Assembly: GCF_006438785.1 (NCBI RefSeq)
Contig: NZ_RCZB01000004.1
Coordinates: 253,810 to 317,809 of the forward strand
Origin: Rhodanobacter glycinis
Lineage (GTDB): Bacteria; Pseudomonadota; Gammaproteobacteria; Xanthomonadales; Rhodanobacteraceae
Direction: 5' to 3'
DNA length: 64,000 nt
Positions 29,401-39,600 of this stretch are shown here, piece by piece. Below the pieces are notes generated by a model that did not search any database, was not told where the DNA came from, and saw only the letters and a program-made list of their open reading frames with translations. Every line of letters starts with the position of its first letter. Within the stretch, counting starts at the first letter, position 1. The translations under genes and the position numbers were made by a program.

Positions 29401-31489
29401 GGTCGCGTTCGACGCGCAGGGCAAGGCCAGCGTGCATGTCGACGTGCCCGACTTCAACGGCAGCCTGCGCCTGGCCGCACTGGCCTGGACCGACAACCGC
29501 TTCGGCAATGCCGATGGCGCGGTCACCGTGCGCGCGCCGCTGGTGGTGGAGCCGAGTACGCCGCGGGTGATGGCGGCGGGCGACAAGGCGGTGATCAGCC
29601 TGGATCTGAAAAACCTGTCCGGCAAGGACGGCACCGCCAGGGTCAGTGTCAAGGGTGGTGGCCCGATCAGCATCGACCAGGCCAGTCTCAGCGTGGCGCT
29701 GAAGGACGGCGCCGGCACCACGCTCAGCATGCCGGTCACCGCCGGCGCCGGCGCGGCCGTGGCCACGGTCGACATCCACGCCGAACTCAGCGGCGGCGGC
29801 GCCGATAGCTACAAGGTCGACCGCCACTTCGAGTTCGCGGTGCGCCCGGCGTGGCCGGAAACCGTCACCACCACGCCGCTGGCACTGGAAGCGGGCAAGC
29901 CCGAGCACTTCGGCGCCGCCGCGGTGGCCGGCCTGCTGCCGGCCACGGTGCGCGCGCAGGTCACCCTCAGCACGCTGCCGCCGCTGCCGTATGCCGCCGC
30001 GCTACGCGACATCCTGCGCTATCCGTATGGCTGCATCGAGCAGACCACCAGCAAGGGTTACGCCGCGCTGATTCTGGACGGCCAGACGGCCAAAGCGTTG
30101 GGCGCCGAGGTGATGAGCGATGAGGCGCGCAAGTCCGCGGTGGACGGCGCGCTGGCACGGATCGCGTCGTTCCAGGCCAGCAACGGCCACTTCAGTTTCT
30201 GGGGCGGCACCAGTCCGATCGAGACGTTCACCACGCCATACGTGGTCGACTTCATGCTCGACGCGCGCGACGCCGGTTTCGCGGTGCCGCAGGAGGTGCT
30301 GCAGAAATCGCTGCAGCGGCTCAACGACGACCTGCTCGCCGGCGGCCACCCGTACTACGGCTACGAGCATCACGACCACCTGCGGATCGCCGACGAGGCC
30401 TACTCCGGCTTCGTGCTGGCACGGGTCAACCGTGCGCCGCTGGGCACGCTGCGCGCGATCTTCGACAACGACCGCAGCAAGCTGGTCGGCCCGCTGCCGC
30501 TGGTGCACCTGGGCATCGCGCTGAAGCTGATGGGCGACAACGATCGCGCACAGAAGGCGATCGCCGAGGCGTTTGCGTGGAGCAAGGAGCGGCCGTGGTA
30601 CATCGGCGATTACGGTTCGGACCTGCGCGACCTCGCCCTGATGGTGGCGCTCACCCACACCTACGGCATGAACAAGCCGGAGTACGACACCCGGCTGGTC
30701 GACTGGGCCCGCAACGCCACGGCCAACGTGCGCCAGCGGCAGAAGGACATGGCCGACTATCGCTGGTCGTGGTCGTACCTCAGCACGCAGGAGCAGGCGG
30801 CGATCGCCCGCGTGGCGCGCGCGTTCGATGCGAAGAGCAACGCCCCGCTGGCTGCCTCGATCACCGTGAACGGCAAGACCGAGTCGGCGCCGGATCAACG
30901 TGTATGGAGTCGCGAGCTCAGCGTGGCCGAGCTCAACGCGGGTGTCACCGTACAGCCGACCAGCGCGGCGGCGATCTTCGCCACCCTCGACGTGGCCGGC
31001 ATTCCGCAGAAGGCGCCGGCGGCCGACCCCAGCCAGATCGATGTGCGGCGCAGCTACTTCACCACCGACGGCAAGCCGTGGACCGGCGACAAGTTGAAGG
31101 AAGGCGACACGCTGATCGTCGAGTTGAGCATCGAGGCGCGCATGGATATCCGCGATGCGCTGGTCACCGACCTGCTGCCGGGCGGACTGGAAGTGGAGAA
31201 CCTCAACCTCGGTGGCGCCCAGCAGTGGTCGGGCGTGGTGATCGACGGCATCGATCTCGACCAGCATGCCGCGGCGGCGGAAATCCAGCACGAGGAATAC
31301 CGCGATGACCGCTACGCCGCCGCGCTCAACCTGAGCCGCGGCAGCGAGGCCCACGTGTTCTACCTGGTGCGCGCGGTGACGCCGGGCACCTACACCGTGC
31401 CGCCACCGCTGGTGGAAGATATGTACCGGCCGGCCGTGCGGGGCATCGGTAACGTCACGCCGGCGAAAATCACCGTGGTCGAGCCGTAG
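26468..31489 (+). CDS. yfhM: bacterial alpha-2-macroglobulin lipoprotein (YfhM-like)
   Basis: A 1673-residue periplasmic protease trap anchored by a lipid: signal LLGLLLAAC gives the lipobox. MG-type beta-sandwich domains fill the N-terminal half, followed by the bait region, then the thioester motif GCIEQ (reactive Cys1189) in an alpha-helical toroid domain, and a C-terminal receptor-like domain. The thioester Cys and Gln are intact, so it should trap attacking proteases covalently. GGGAGAGG precedes the ATG at 26468. It is followed by pbpC, the standard partner, which is thought to repair peptidoglycan where proteases have breached the envelope. Confidence 0.95.
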   Translation: MSGRSFECFSRRAWPRALFPLLLGLLLAACSGSHDSGKPALQGAPASSASTQPASANGKSAFALVSASSETSDSRTALTLRFNATLASAQAFDTLIAVTGPNGEVVSGSWSLKDDGKTLSFPFVQSNTHYAVQLQAGVLAADGRTLGHEVKHDVYSGNLPAAIGFASHGSVLPARGTRGLPLVSMNIHDADVEFFRVRDNALSDLFCAYPRNGHRDNYELDHDVNDYNDCGEGDARRSRIPLTQLADSVYANHYTLGGEPNERTVTYLPVQDVQQLSEPGVYVAVVKAGGTFKDGYDTATFFVSDLGLHLRVYRDNVLLHVASLRDGSPVNAVNVEIRDEQGRSKLKATTGADGNALIAYKIKSADVLIARHGKDVSVLPFNRPALDVSNFDISGRRQAPFEVYAWSGRDLYRPGETLRASALLRDYDGKPMKAQSLFVRVKQPDGRTLVEKQLQPQQLNYFELAQAIPADAPTGLWQLEFRLDPASKDTVQAFPFHVEEFLPERLKVELSSPQQRLAPDESLKLKVASSYLYGAPADGNRFTAKLLVAPEVHPLAKLADTFFGDPTIELPKSADDVVDAKLDAQGTLEQDVALPDDVKPVAPLAVTLSGSVYESGGRAVTRLLKRTYWPADTLAGVRPLFDPKQGAESESPVGFEIVRANADGQLVAGAHPKVRLQRELRDFYWLYERNGGWQSNANQRLQLIEEKDIDVAAGKSTHVEFPVQWGSYRVEVYDPATKLTTVFPFFAGYSWDDENLGKEARPDKVKLALDKARYRAGDIMKVTVTPPHDGPGVLLVESDHLLYTKNIEAKAGATFEIPVTKDWERHDVYVEAMVFRGGEASEHTTPARAMGIEYVAMDRNDRRIPLKLAAPALMRPGNPLEVSVQASGLAGQQAFVTLSAVDQGVLNITDYPVPDAWAWMFARRALGVDAYDLYSRIIEAMDGEQARLRYGGDMSAAALPKATRLNPKVQIVDLFAGPVAFDAQGKASVHVDVPDFNGSLRLAALAWTDNRFGNADGAVTVRAPLVVEPSTPRVMAAGDKAVISLDLKNLSGKDGTARVSVKGGGPISIDQASLSVALKDGAGTTLSMPVTAGAGAAVATVDIHAELSGGGADSYKVDRHFEFAVRPAWPETVTTTPLALEAGKPEHFGAAAVAGLLPATVRAQVTLSTLPPLPYAAALRDILRYPYGCIEQTTSKGYAALILDGQTAKALGAEVMSDEARKSAVDGALARIASFQASNGHFSFWGGTSPIETFTTPYVVDFMLDARDAGFAVPQEVLQKSLQRLNDDLLAGGHPYYGYEHHDHLRIADEAYSGFVLARVNRAPLGTLRAIFDNDRSKLVGPLPLVHLGIALKLMGDNDRAQKAIAEAFAWSKERPWYIGDYGSDLRDLALMVALTHTYGMNKPEYDTRLVDWARNATANVRQRQKDMADYRWSWSYLSTQEQAAIARVARAFDAKSNAPLAASITVNGKTESAPDQRVWSRELSVAELNAGVTVQPTSAAAIFATLDVAGIPQKAPAADPSQIDVRRSYFTTDGKPWTGDKLKEGDTLIVELSIEARMDIRDALVTDLLPGGLEVENLNLGGAQQWSGVVIDGIDLDQHAAAAEIQHEEYRDDRYAAALNLSRGSEAHVFYLVRAVTPGTYTVPPPLVEDMYRPAVRGIGNVTPAKITVVEP

Positions 31490-31494
31490 TCCGG

Positions 31495-31535
31495 GGCCTT
31501 GCTCCTTTCCGCTGCGCAGGGGAAGGAGCAAGGCC
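31495..31535. other. long hairpin between yfhM and pbpC
   Basis: A 16-bp stem (31495-31510 with 31520-31535, one G-T pair) with a 9-base loop lies six bases after the yfhM stop. There is no T run, so it is probably not a simple terminator. It could protect the yfhM 3' end or tune the ratio of YfhM to PbpC. Confidence 0.7.
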
Positions 31536-31571
31536 GCCCTGCCGGGCACCCATGTCGAGCCCGATCGGACC

Positions 31572-33977
31572 ATGACTGTGAACACTCCCGCCATGCCGCC
31601 CACCGTCACACGCCGCTCTCGCGTGCGTCGCTGCCTGCTCGCCGCCCTGATCGGCTTCGGTCTGCTGCTGCTCGTCGCCTTCGCGCTCGACCGCCTGTTC
31701 CCGCTGCACCTGCCCGCGCCCGACACCGGCAGCACGGTGGTGCTGGCGGGCGACGGCACGCCGCTGCGCGCATTCGCCGACAGCGACGGCGTGTGGCGTT
31801 ACCCGACCACCGCGAAATGGGTATCGCCGCTGTATCTCACGGCGCTGCTGAATTACGAGGACCGCTGGTTTTACCGCCACCCGGGCATCAACCCGTATGC
31901 GCTGGTGCGTGGCTTCGCCGGCGGATTGCGGCACGGACATATCGTGTCCGGTGGTTCGACGCTGACCATGCAGGTGGCGCGGATCATCGAACCCGGCTCT
32001 CATTGGTTCCGCCCGCACACGTTCCGCGGCAAGCTGGTGCAGATGTTCCGCGCGCTGCAACTGGAAGCGCATCTGGACAAGCCGCAGATCCTCGACCTGT
32101 ATCTCAATCACGCGCCGTTCGGCGGCCCGATCGAGGGCGTCGAAGCCGCGTCGTGGGCGTACCTGGGCAAACCCGCCAGCCAGCTGTCGCGCGCCGAGGC
32201 CGCGCTGCTCACGGTGCTGCCGCAGGCACCGAGCCGGTTGCGGCCGGATCGTCACCCCGAGGCCGCGCGCGCGGCGCGCGACAAGGTGCTTGGACGCATG
32301 CGCGATCTGCGCGTGTGGAGTGCGAGCCAGGTGCGCGATGCGGCGATCGAGCCGGTGGTGGCGCGTTCGCTGCGCGCCCCGCTGTCGGCCGCGCTGCTGG
32401 CCGAGCGGCTGCATCAGGAGCAACCGCAGGCACGGCGCATCACCAGCACGATCGACGCGGATCTGCAGCGCGCCGCCGAGGAGCGCGTCAGCGCCTATCT
32501 GTCGCGACTGCCGGCACGCACCTCGGCGGCGCTGCTGGTGGTCGACAACGCCACGCTGGAGGCGCGCATCTACGTTGGCACCGCCGAGTTCGCCGATCCG
32601 GTGCGGCTCGGTCATGTCGACATGGTGCGCGCGCCGCGTTCGCCTGGCTCCACGCTGAAGCCGTTCCTGTATGGCCTCGCGCTGGACGATGGACTGATCA
32701 ACTCGCAGAGCCTGCTGGTCGATGCGCCGCAGGATTTCGGCGGCTACAAGCCGGGCAATTTCGACGAGGCGTTCAGCGGCCCGGTCAGCGTGGTCGAGGC
32801 GCTGCAGCGTTCGCTCAACGTGCCGGCGGTCGACATGCTCGACCGGGTCGGGCCGACCCGTTTCGTGGCACGACTGGCCAACGGCGGCATCGACCTGGGC
32901 CTGCCCGACGGCGCCAGGCCGAACCTGTCGATCATCCTGGGCGGCGCGTCCACCCGGCTGGAAAACCTGGTCGGTGCGTACACCGCGTTCGCCAACGGTG
33001 GCATCGCCGGCACGCCGCGCTACACACTGACACAGGCGGCGCAGCCGCGGCGGCTGCTGTCGCCGGGCGCGGCGTGGATCATCCGCGACATCCTTGCCAG
33101 CAACCCGGCCGACGTCGAAGGCGGCCCGCTGGCCGGTGCCATTAACCGCCACGGTGCGGTGGCCTGGAAGACCGGCACCAGCTACGGCTACCGCGATGCG
33201 TGGGCGATCGGCGTCACCGATCGCTGGACCATCGGTGTGTGGATCGGCCGTCCGGACGGCACGCCGTCACCCGGCCAGTACGGCGCGGTGACGGCGCTGC
33301 CGCTGCTGTTCCAGATCGACGACATGCTGCCCTCGCGTGGCGGACGTGCGCATGCCGCGCAGCCGGCCAGCGTGCGTGCGACCGACATCTGCTGGCCGCT
33401 TGGTGGCGCAGCCGATCTCACCGCAACGGGTCAGTGTCGCCAGCGCCGCACGGCGTGGGTGCTGGATGGCGCGATGCCGCCCACGTTTGCCGAACGCGAC
33501 CTTGGCGCGTGGACGTCCGGGCTGGTCGGCCTGCGCGTCAACGATAAGGGCCAGCGCCTCAGCGGCGCCTGCCACGCCCGGCATGAGCGCGCGCTGCAAA
33601 TCGCGCGCTGGCCGGCGCTAGCCACGCCATGGTTGAGCATCGACGATCGCCTCCATTCGGCGCTGCCGCCACTCGCCCCTGGCTGTTCCGCCGACTCGCT
33701 CGACGTCGCCAGCCCGATCCGCATTGCCGGCCTGAGCGACGGCGTCACCCTGCGCGAGGCACCGTACAGCGACCAGCCGTTGCGCGTCACGCTGCGTGCG
33801 CTCGGCGCGCAGGGCAGCGTGCAGTGGCTGCTCAACGGTCGCCTGCAAGGCAGCAGCGAAGGCGCCGCGCCGCTGCCGCTCACCCTGGCGCAAGCGGGCG
33901 ATTACCGGGTGACCGCACTCACCGGCGACGGCGCGTTCGCCACCATCACACTGCATGTGGTCAGCTCGCGCCCATGA
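31572..33977 (+). CDS. pbpC: penicillin-binding protein 1C
   Basis: Bifunctional peptidoglycan synthase of 801 residues. It has one N-terminal membrane helix (about 20-42) and a GT51 transglycosylase domain with LLNYEDRWFYRHPG and GGSTLTMQVAR. The transpeptidase domain has SPGSTLKP (active Ser360, Lys363), SLN and KTGTS (from Lys533), and a C-terminal BiPBP_C domain ends the protein. All catalytic motifs are intact. It lies 82 bp after yfhM on the same strand, as in many Gram-negative bacteria, with a strong hairpin in between. Confidence 0.95.
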   Translation: MTVNTPAMPPTVTRRSRVRRCLLAALIGFGLLLLVAFALDRLFPLHLPAPDTGSTVVLAGDGTPLRAFADSDGVWRYPTTAKWVSPLYLTALLNYEDRWFYRHPGINPYALVRGFAGGLRHGHIVSGGSTLTMQVARIIEPGSHWFRPHTFRGKLVQMFRALQLEAHLDKPQILDLYLNHAPFGGPIEGVEAASWAYLGKPASQLSRAEAALLTVLPQAPSRLRPDRHPEAARAARDKVLGRMRDLRVWSASQVRDAAIEPVVARSLRAPLSAALLAERLHQEQPQARRITSTIDADLQRAAEERVSAYLSRLPARTSAALLVVDNATLEARIYVGTAEFADPVRLGHVDMVRAPRSPGSTLKPFLYGLALDDGLINSQSLLVDAPQDFGGYKPGNFDEAFSGPVSVVEALQRSLNVPAVDMLDRVGPTRFVARLANGGIDLGLPDGARPNLSIILGGASTRLENLVGAYTAFANGGIAGTPRYTLTQAAQPRRLLSPGAAWIIRDILASNPADVEGGPLAGAINRHGAVAWKTGTSYGYRDAWAIGVTDRWTIGVWIGRPDGTPSPGQYGAVTALPLLFQIDDMLPSRGGRAHAAQPASVRATDICWPLGGAADLTATGQCRQRRTAWVLDGAMPPTFAERDLGAWTSGLVGLRVNDKGQRLSGACHARHERALQIARWPALATPWLSIDDRLHSALPPLAPGCSADSLDVASPIRIAGLSDGVTLREAPYSDQPLRVTLRALGAQGSVQWLLNGRLQGSSEGAAPLPLTLAQAGDYRVTALTGDGAFATITLHVVSSRP

Positions 33978-34042
33978 GCGTGACGCAACGGGTGAATGCA
34001 CCGAGCCAGAGAAGACCGCAATGGCGCGCCTTGCGGCGCATC

Positions 34043-34076
34043 CTTAAGAAAGAACTAAGCGGGCGGAAGCCAGAAT
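34043..34076 (+). promoter_or_regulatory. RND-operon promoter with PmrA/QseB-type box
   Basis: CTTAAG-N5-ACTAAG (34043-34059) resembles the tandem CTTAAG-N5-CTTAAG sites bound by PmrA/QseB-class response regulators. CAGAAT at 34071-34076 follows 11 bp later as a -10, with no good -35. The same layout (box, 10 bp, -10) precedes the two-component genes at 42.9 kb. Predicted initiation near 34083 coincides with the gene's ATG, so the transcript may be leaderless. Confidence 0.6.
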
Positions 34077-34081
34077 GGGCC

Positions 34082-35524
34082 ATGCCTTCCGCTTCCCACC
34101 CTCGATGCGTCGCCGCTGCGACGCCACGCCGTCCGCCTGTTTCACGCGGCGTCGCCGCGTGGCCGGCGCTGGCCGTCGCCGCCGCGCTCGCGTTGTCCGG
34201 CTGCGCCACCTATGCGCCGTCGCCGCTGGGTCGCGGGGAGGGCGCGGCCAGCGTGGCGCAACTGGTCGCGCCGACCGCCGACATGCCGATGCCGACGCTG
34301 GCCACGCATCGCCTCGATCCCACCGATGGGCTGGATGTGACCGAAGTGGCGATGCTGACGCTGGCCAACAGTCCGGCATTGAAACTCAAGCGTGATGCAC
34401 TGGGCGTGGCCAGCGCGCAGGCATTCGCCGCCGGCCTGCTGCCCGATCCGCAACTGAGCCTGGGCGAGGATTTCCCCCGCCATTCCGGCGGCGGCCTGAC
34501 CACCGCCTACAGCCTCGGCCTCAGCGAGGACATCACGGCGTTGCTGACGCGCTCGTCGCGCAGGGCAGTGGCGCGCAGCCAGGCCGCGCAGGTGAATCTC
34601 GATCTGCTGTGGGCCGAGTGGCAGTCCGTGGCGCAGGCGCGGCTGCTGTTCGATCAGGTGCTGAGCCTGCGTGCGCAGCAGAACTTGCTGGACACCGAAC
34701 AGGCGGCGCTGGCGCCGGTCGGCCAATACATCGACGCGGCCTTGCGCGCGGGCAACCTCACCTATGACAGCGCCAGCGCCGGCCTGAACGCCGGCGCGGA
34801 CGTGCACAAACGACTGGCCGACAACGCCATCGCCCTGCATCAGGCCGATAGCGATCTGCATGTGCTGCTGGGCCTGGCACCGACGGCGCCGCTCGATCTG
34901 GTCGGCGTGCCATATCAAATTGCGCCGACACCGGCGCAGCTGCAGCAGGCGCTGATCGACCTGCCGGCGCGGCGGCCGGACCTGCTCGCGCTGCAGGCCG
35001 GCTATCAGTCGCAGGAAGCGAAACTGCGCGCCGCCGTGCGGGCGCAGTTCCCCGCGCTGACCATCGGCTTCAACACCGCGCGCGATACCAGCGCCGTCTA
35101 CAGCAACGGGTTCAACATCGGCATCACGCTGCCGCTATTCGATCGCAACCGCGGCAATATCGCGATCGAGCAGGCGACCCGCCAGCAACTCAGGGACGAC
35201 TACGCCGCGCGCCTGCTGGGTACGCGCAGCGACATGCAGCGCTTGCTGGCCGATCTGGACACGCTGCAACGCCAGCGCACCGCGCTGATCGCGCATGTCG
35301 CGCAACTGGACGATGCGCGCCGCGCCGCCGAGCAGGCGTGGCAGCGGAATCTGCTGGATTGGCCGACATATCTGGCGATACGCGGCAACGCACTCAGCGC
35401 CGATCTCGATCTGCTGGCCGTGCAGCAGCAACAGGCCACGCAGGCCATTGCGCTGCAGGCACTGCTTGGCAACACCGATCTGGTGGTTGCCCACCCCGCC
35501 CCTGCCGAAGTGTCCACGCCATGA
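34082..35524 (+). CDS. TolC-family outer-membrane efflux protein of RND system
   Basis: A 480-residue outer-membrane factor. A lipoprotein-type signal ends in LSGCATYAPS (Cys about 41) after an unusually long basic start. The two helical repeats include PDPQLSLGEDFPRHSGGG and FNIGITLPLFDRNRGNIAIEQA, a signature of metal/RND-type TolC proteins (CusC/CzcC group). ATG 34082 is the only in-frame start before the signal; it has no ribosome site and lies at the predicted transcription start. It is the first gene of a tightly overlapping operon with an adaptor and an RND pump. Confidence 0.88.
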   Translation: MPSASHPRCVAAATPRRPPVSRGVAAWPALAVAAALALSGCATYAPSPLGRGEGAASVAQLVAPTADMPMPTLATHRLDPTDGLDVTEVAMLTLANSPALKLKRDALGVASAQAFAAGLLPDPQLSLGEDFPRHSGGGLTTAYSLGLSEDITALLTRSSRRAVARSQAAQVNLDLLWAEWQSVAQARLLFDQVLSLRAQQNLLDTEQAALAPVGQYIDAALRAGNLTYDSASAGLNAGADVHKRLADNAIALHQADSDLHVLLGLAPTAPLDLVGVPYQIAPTPAQLQQALIDLPARRPDLLALQAGYQSQEAKLRAAVRAQFPALTIGFNTARDTSAVYSNGFNIGITLPLFDRNRGNIAIEQATRQQLRDDYAARLLGTRSDMQRLLADLDTLQRQRTALIAHVAQLDDARRAAEQAWQRNLLDWPTYLAIRGNALSADLDLLAVQQQQATQAIALQALLGNTDLVVAHPAPAEVSTP

Positions 35525-36636
35525 GTCATTCGTCTTTTTTGCCGAGCCTGTGCGGACTGTTGCTGCTGGGTGTGCTGGCCGGCTGCAGTCACGCCGCACC
35601 GGATGCGGAAGACGCCGCCGGCCCCAGCGGCCAGGTTGCCGTGACCACGACCATGCCGGTGCAGCAGACCTTTCACGACACCGTCGAAGCATGGGGCAGC
35701 GCCGTGGGCGATCCTCGCCGCGCGCGCGCGATCAGTCTCGCGCATGCCGGCCAGGTGGTGGCGGTGAACGTGGCGGCCGGGCAGACCGTCAAGCGCGGCC
35801 AGCCGGTGCTGACGATCGCTGCCGATGCCGCCGCGCGCAGTGCCTGGCAGCAGGCGCAGAGCGCACTGACTCTGGCGACTGGCGAACTCGGGCGCACCGA
35901 GCAGCTGGCCACGCAGCGGCTGGCCACGCAATCGCAGCTGGCCAGCGCGCGCAAGGCGCTCGCCGACGCGCAAGCGGCGCTCGAGGCGCAGCGCACGCTG
36001 GGTGGCAGTGCGCCGGAAGAAACCGTCAATGCACCGGCCGACGGCGTGGTCACCTCGCTCGACGTGAGCCTGGGCGAGCGCTTCGCCGCGAACGCGCCGC
36101 TGCTGGGCTTTACCCCTGCGCAGGCGCTGGTCGCCCAACTCGGCGTGCAACCGGAGGCGGGGGCCAGCCTGCGCCCGGGCATGCCGGTGCAACTGCACAG
36201 CGTCTACGGCGCGGCAACCGCTTTTGTCGGCACGCTGCGCATGATCGGCCAGGCGGTCGATCCGCAAACCCATCTGTTGAGTGCGCAGGTCGAGCTGCCG
36301 GCCGAGGCCGGCGCGACGCTGGTGGCGGGTGCGGCGCTGCAGGCGCAGATCCGCACCGCCGATTTCACCGCATGGGCGGTGCCACGTGCGGCCGTGCTGC
36401 ATGACGAGAAGGGCGATTACCTGTTCCAGCTCAGGCAGGGCCATGCGAAACGCATCGAGGTGAAACTGCGCAGCCCCGATGGCGACACCCTCGGCGTCCA
36501 GGGCGCGCTCGATGCGCGGGTGCCGGTGATCGTGCTGGGCGTGTACGAGCTCAATGATGGCGACGCGGTGCAGGCGCAGCGTGCCGCACCTGCGGCGTCG
36601 ACGTCGACGTCCGCCGCGCGCGGTACGCCGCGGTGA
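35521..36636 (+). CDS. RND periplasmic adaptor (HlyD/CusB-like)
   Basis: Periplasmic adaptor of 371 residues, a lipoprotein (LLLGVLAGC, Cys22). It shows the split lipoyl domain (GQVVAVNVAAGQTVKRGQPVLTI and APADGVVTSLDVSLGERF) around a short coiled coil, then beta-barrel and membrane-proximal domains. Its ATG overlaps the upstream stop by four bases (ATGA) and its stop overlaps the next start (GTGA), so the three proteins are translationally coupled. No His/Met-rich metal site is visible, so substrate remains open. Confidence 0.88.
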   Translation: MSHSSFLPSLCGLLLLGVLAGCSHAAPDAEDAAGPSGQVAVTTTMPVQQTFHDTVEAWGSAVGDPRRARAISLAHAGQVVAVNVAAGQTVKRGQPVLTIAADAAARSAWQQAQSALTLATGELGRTEQLATQRLATQSQLASARKALADAQAALEAQRTLGGSAPEETVNAPADGVVTSLDVSLGERFAANAPLLGFTPAQALVAQLGVQPEAGASLRPGMPVQLHSVYGAATAFVGTLRMIGQAVDPQTHLLSAQVELPAEAGATLVAGAALQAQIRTADFTAWAVPRAAVLHDEKGDYLFQLRQGHAKRIEVKLRSPDGDTLGVQGALDARVPVIVLGVYELNDGDAVQAQRAAPAASTSTSAARGTPR

Positions 36637-39600
36637 GCGTCACCGAATGGATGCAGGGGCATCGCCGGTCGCTGCTGTTCCTCATCCTGATGTTGACCAT
36701 CGGCGGCATTGCCAGCGCGTTGTTCATGCCGGTGGCGCTGTTTCCCAACGTGGCGTTTCCACGCGTGCAGCTGACGCTGGATGCGGGCGATCGGCCGGCC
36801 GACCAGATGGCAGTCGAGGTGACCACGCCGGTGGAGGCGGCGGTGCGTCGGGTGCGTGGCGTGCGCGACGTGCGCTCGACCACCAGCCGCGGCAGTGCCG
36901 ATGTCGCGATCACGTTCGACTGGGGCGCGGACATGGCCGCAGCGCTGCAGGAGGTCAACGCAGCGGCCGGGCAGATCCTGCCGCAGCTGCCACCGGGCAC
37001 CCAGCTCAGCACCCGCCGGATGGACCCGACCACCTTCCCGGTACTGGCCTACAGCCTGCGTTCGCACACGCTGTCGCCCGGTGCGCTGCGGGATCTGGCG
37101 CAGTACCAGCTGCGTCCGTTGCTGAGCGGCATCAATGGCGTCGCCCATGTCGACGTGCAGGGCGGTGAGGTCGCCGAGTTCCATGCCGATGTCGACCCCG
37201 GCCGGCTGCGCGCGCTGAACCTGAGCCTGGACGACGTCACCAAGGCCGTCACCCAGGCCGCCACGATCCAGGCGATGGGCCGCGTGTCGGACCACTACAA
37301 GCTGTACCTCTTGCTGGCCGACAACCAGCCGACCACGGTCGCCGCGCTGCGTGACATCGTGGTGCGCGCGAGCCCCGCTGGCGTGGTGCATCTGAGCGAT
37401 GTGGCCGCGGTCAGTCTCGATCACGTGCCGCAATGGGTCCGGGTCAATGCGGACGGCCAGAACGCGGTGCTGCTGCAGGTGTATCAGCAGCCCGACGGCA
37501 ACAGCGTGCAGATCGCCGGCGACGTGAAGCAGCGGCTGGCCGACTACGCGCCACAGATGCCCGCCGGCGTGCGCATCGCCAACTGGTACGACCAGACCCA
37601 GCTGGTGACCGGCGCCGCCAGCAGCGTGCGCGATGCGATCCTGATCGGCATCGTGCTGGCCGGGCTGGTGTTGTTCGTGTTCCTGCGCAACACGCGGGTG
37701 ATCCTGGTGGCGATGATCGTGGTGCCGGCGGTGCTGGCGATCACCGTGCTGCTGCTGTCCGTGCTGGGCATGAGCTTCAACATGATGACGCTGGGCGGCA
37801 TGGCCGCCGCCGTCGGGTTGATCATCGACGACGTGATCGTGATGCTCGAACACATCATGCGCCGGCTGCATCAGGGCGAAGGCGCGATGCACGAACGCAT
37901 CGCCGGCGCGGCGCGCGAGTTCACCCGCCCGCTGAGCGGATCGAGCGCCGCCACCGTGGTGATCTTCCTGCCGCTGGCGTTCCTGTCCGGCGTCACCGGT
38001 GCGTTTTTCAAGGCGTTGTCGCTGACCATGGCCAGCGCGCTGATCATCTCCTGGCTGCTGACCTGGATCGCGGTACCGCTATTGGCCGAACGTTTCCTCG
38101 ACGCGGACCATACGGTCGAGCGGCCGCAGGGTCGTTTCACCCGCGCGATGATGGAGCGCTATCAAGGCGTGCTGCAGCGCTGGCTGCATCGGCCGTTGCT
38201 GGTGCTGCTGCTGGTAGTGCCGCTGCTCATGCTGGGCGGCGTGGCGTATACGCGGGTGGGCACCGGCTTCATGCCGAAGATGGACGAGGGCGGCTTCATC
38301 CTCGACTACCTGTCCAGCCCTGGCACCTCGCTGCAGGAAACCGATCGGCTGCTCAACCAGGTCGAGGCGATCATTCGCGCCAACCCTTCTGTCGACACTT
38401 ACTCGCGGCGCACCGGCCTGCAGCTCGGCGGCGGTCTCACCGAGGCGAACCAGGGCGACTTCTTCGTGCGCCTGAAAAGCGGCGCGCGGCCTTCGACCGA
38501 AGAGGTGATGACGCAGGTGCGCACCGAGGTCGAACAGAAGGTGCCCGGGCTGGACATCGAGCTGTCGCAGCTGATGGAGGATCTGATCGGCGACCTGGTG
38601 GCAGTGCCGCAGCCGATCGAGATCCAGCTTTACAGCGACGACGCCGGCCAGCTCGACGCCACCGCCGGCAAGGTGGCCGCCGCGATCGGCAAGATCACCG
38701 GCGTGGTTGGCGTACGCAACGGCATCAACCCGGCCGGCGACGCGCTGACCGTGCAGGTGGATCCGGCCAGGGCCGCGCTCGAAGGGCTCGACCCGGTCAG
38801 CGTCACCGACCAGGTCGCGGCGGCGATCGACGGCACCGTGGCCGCGCAGCTGCCTGTAGGCAGCAAGGTGGTCGGCGTGCGCGTGCGCTTGCCGGAGCAT
38901 GCCCATCAGCGGCTGGAACAGATCGCCGCGCTGCCGATCCGTGCCGCCGATGGCCATCTGTTTCCGCTGTCGCGGGTGGCCACGCTGAAGCAGGTGCAGG
39001 GCCAGCCGGAGATCACCCGCGACAATCTCAAGCGGATGGTCGCGGTCACCGGCCTGATCAGCGGGCGCAGCCTCGGCGCCACCATCGTCGACGTCAAGAA
39101 GGTGCTGGCCCAACCCGGCTTGCTGCCCAAGGGCATGTTCTTCCAGCTCGGCGGGCTCTATCAGCAACAGCAGCAGGCCTTTCGCGGACTGACCATCGTG
39201 ATGCTGGCGGCGATCGCGCTGGTGTTCACCCTGCTGCTGTTTCTGTACGAGAGTTTCCGCGTCGCGCTGACCATTCTGGCGATGCCGCTGCTGGCGATTC
39301 CGGCGGTGTTTGCGGGGCTGTGGCTGACCGGTATCGAGCTGAACATCTCGGCGATGATGGGCATGACGATGATTGTCGGCATCGTCACCGAGGTGGCGAT
39401 CTTCTACTTCTCCGAATTGCAGGATGCGGAGCAGCAAGACATGGCGCTGCACGACGCGTTGCATGAAGCCGGGCAGCACCGCACGCGGCCGATCCTGATG
39501 TCCACGCTGGCGGCGATCCTCACCTTGCTGCCGCTGGCGCTGGCATTGGGCCAGGGCTCGCAGATGCAGCAGCCGCTGGCAGTGGCGATCATCTCGGGCA

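Noticed and set aside
26471..29908. Very long minus-strand frame (1145 codons) opposite the alpha-2-macroglobulin gene
   Set aside because: His/Arg/Gln-rich translation typical of antisense GC-rich codons. The plus-strand gene has complete family motifs.
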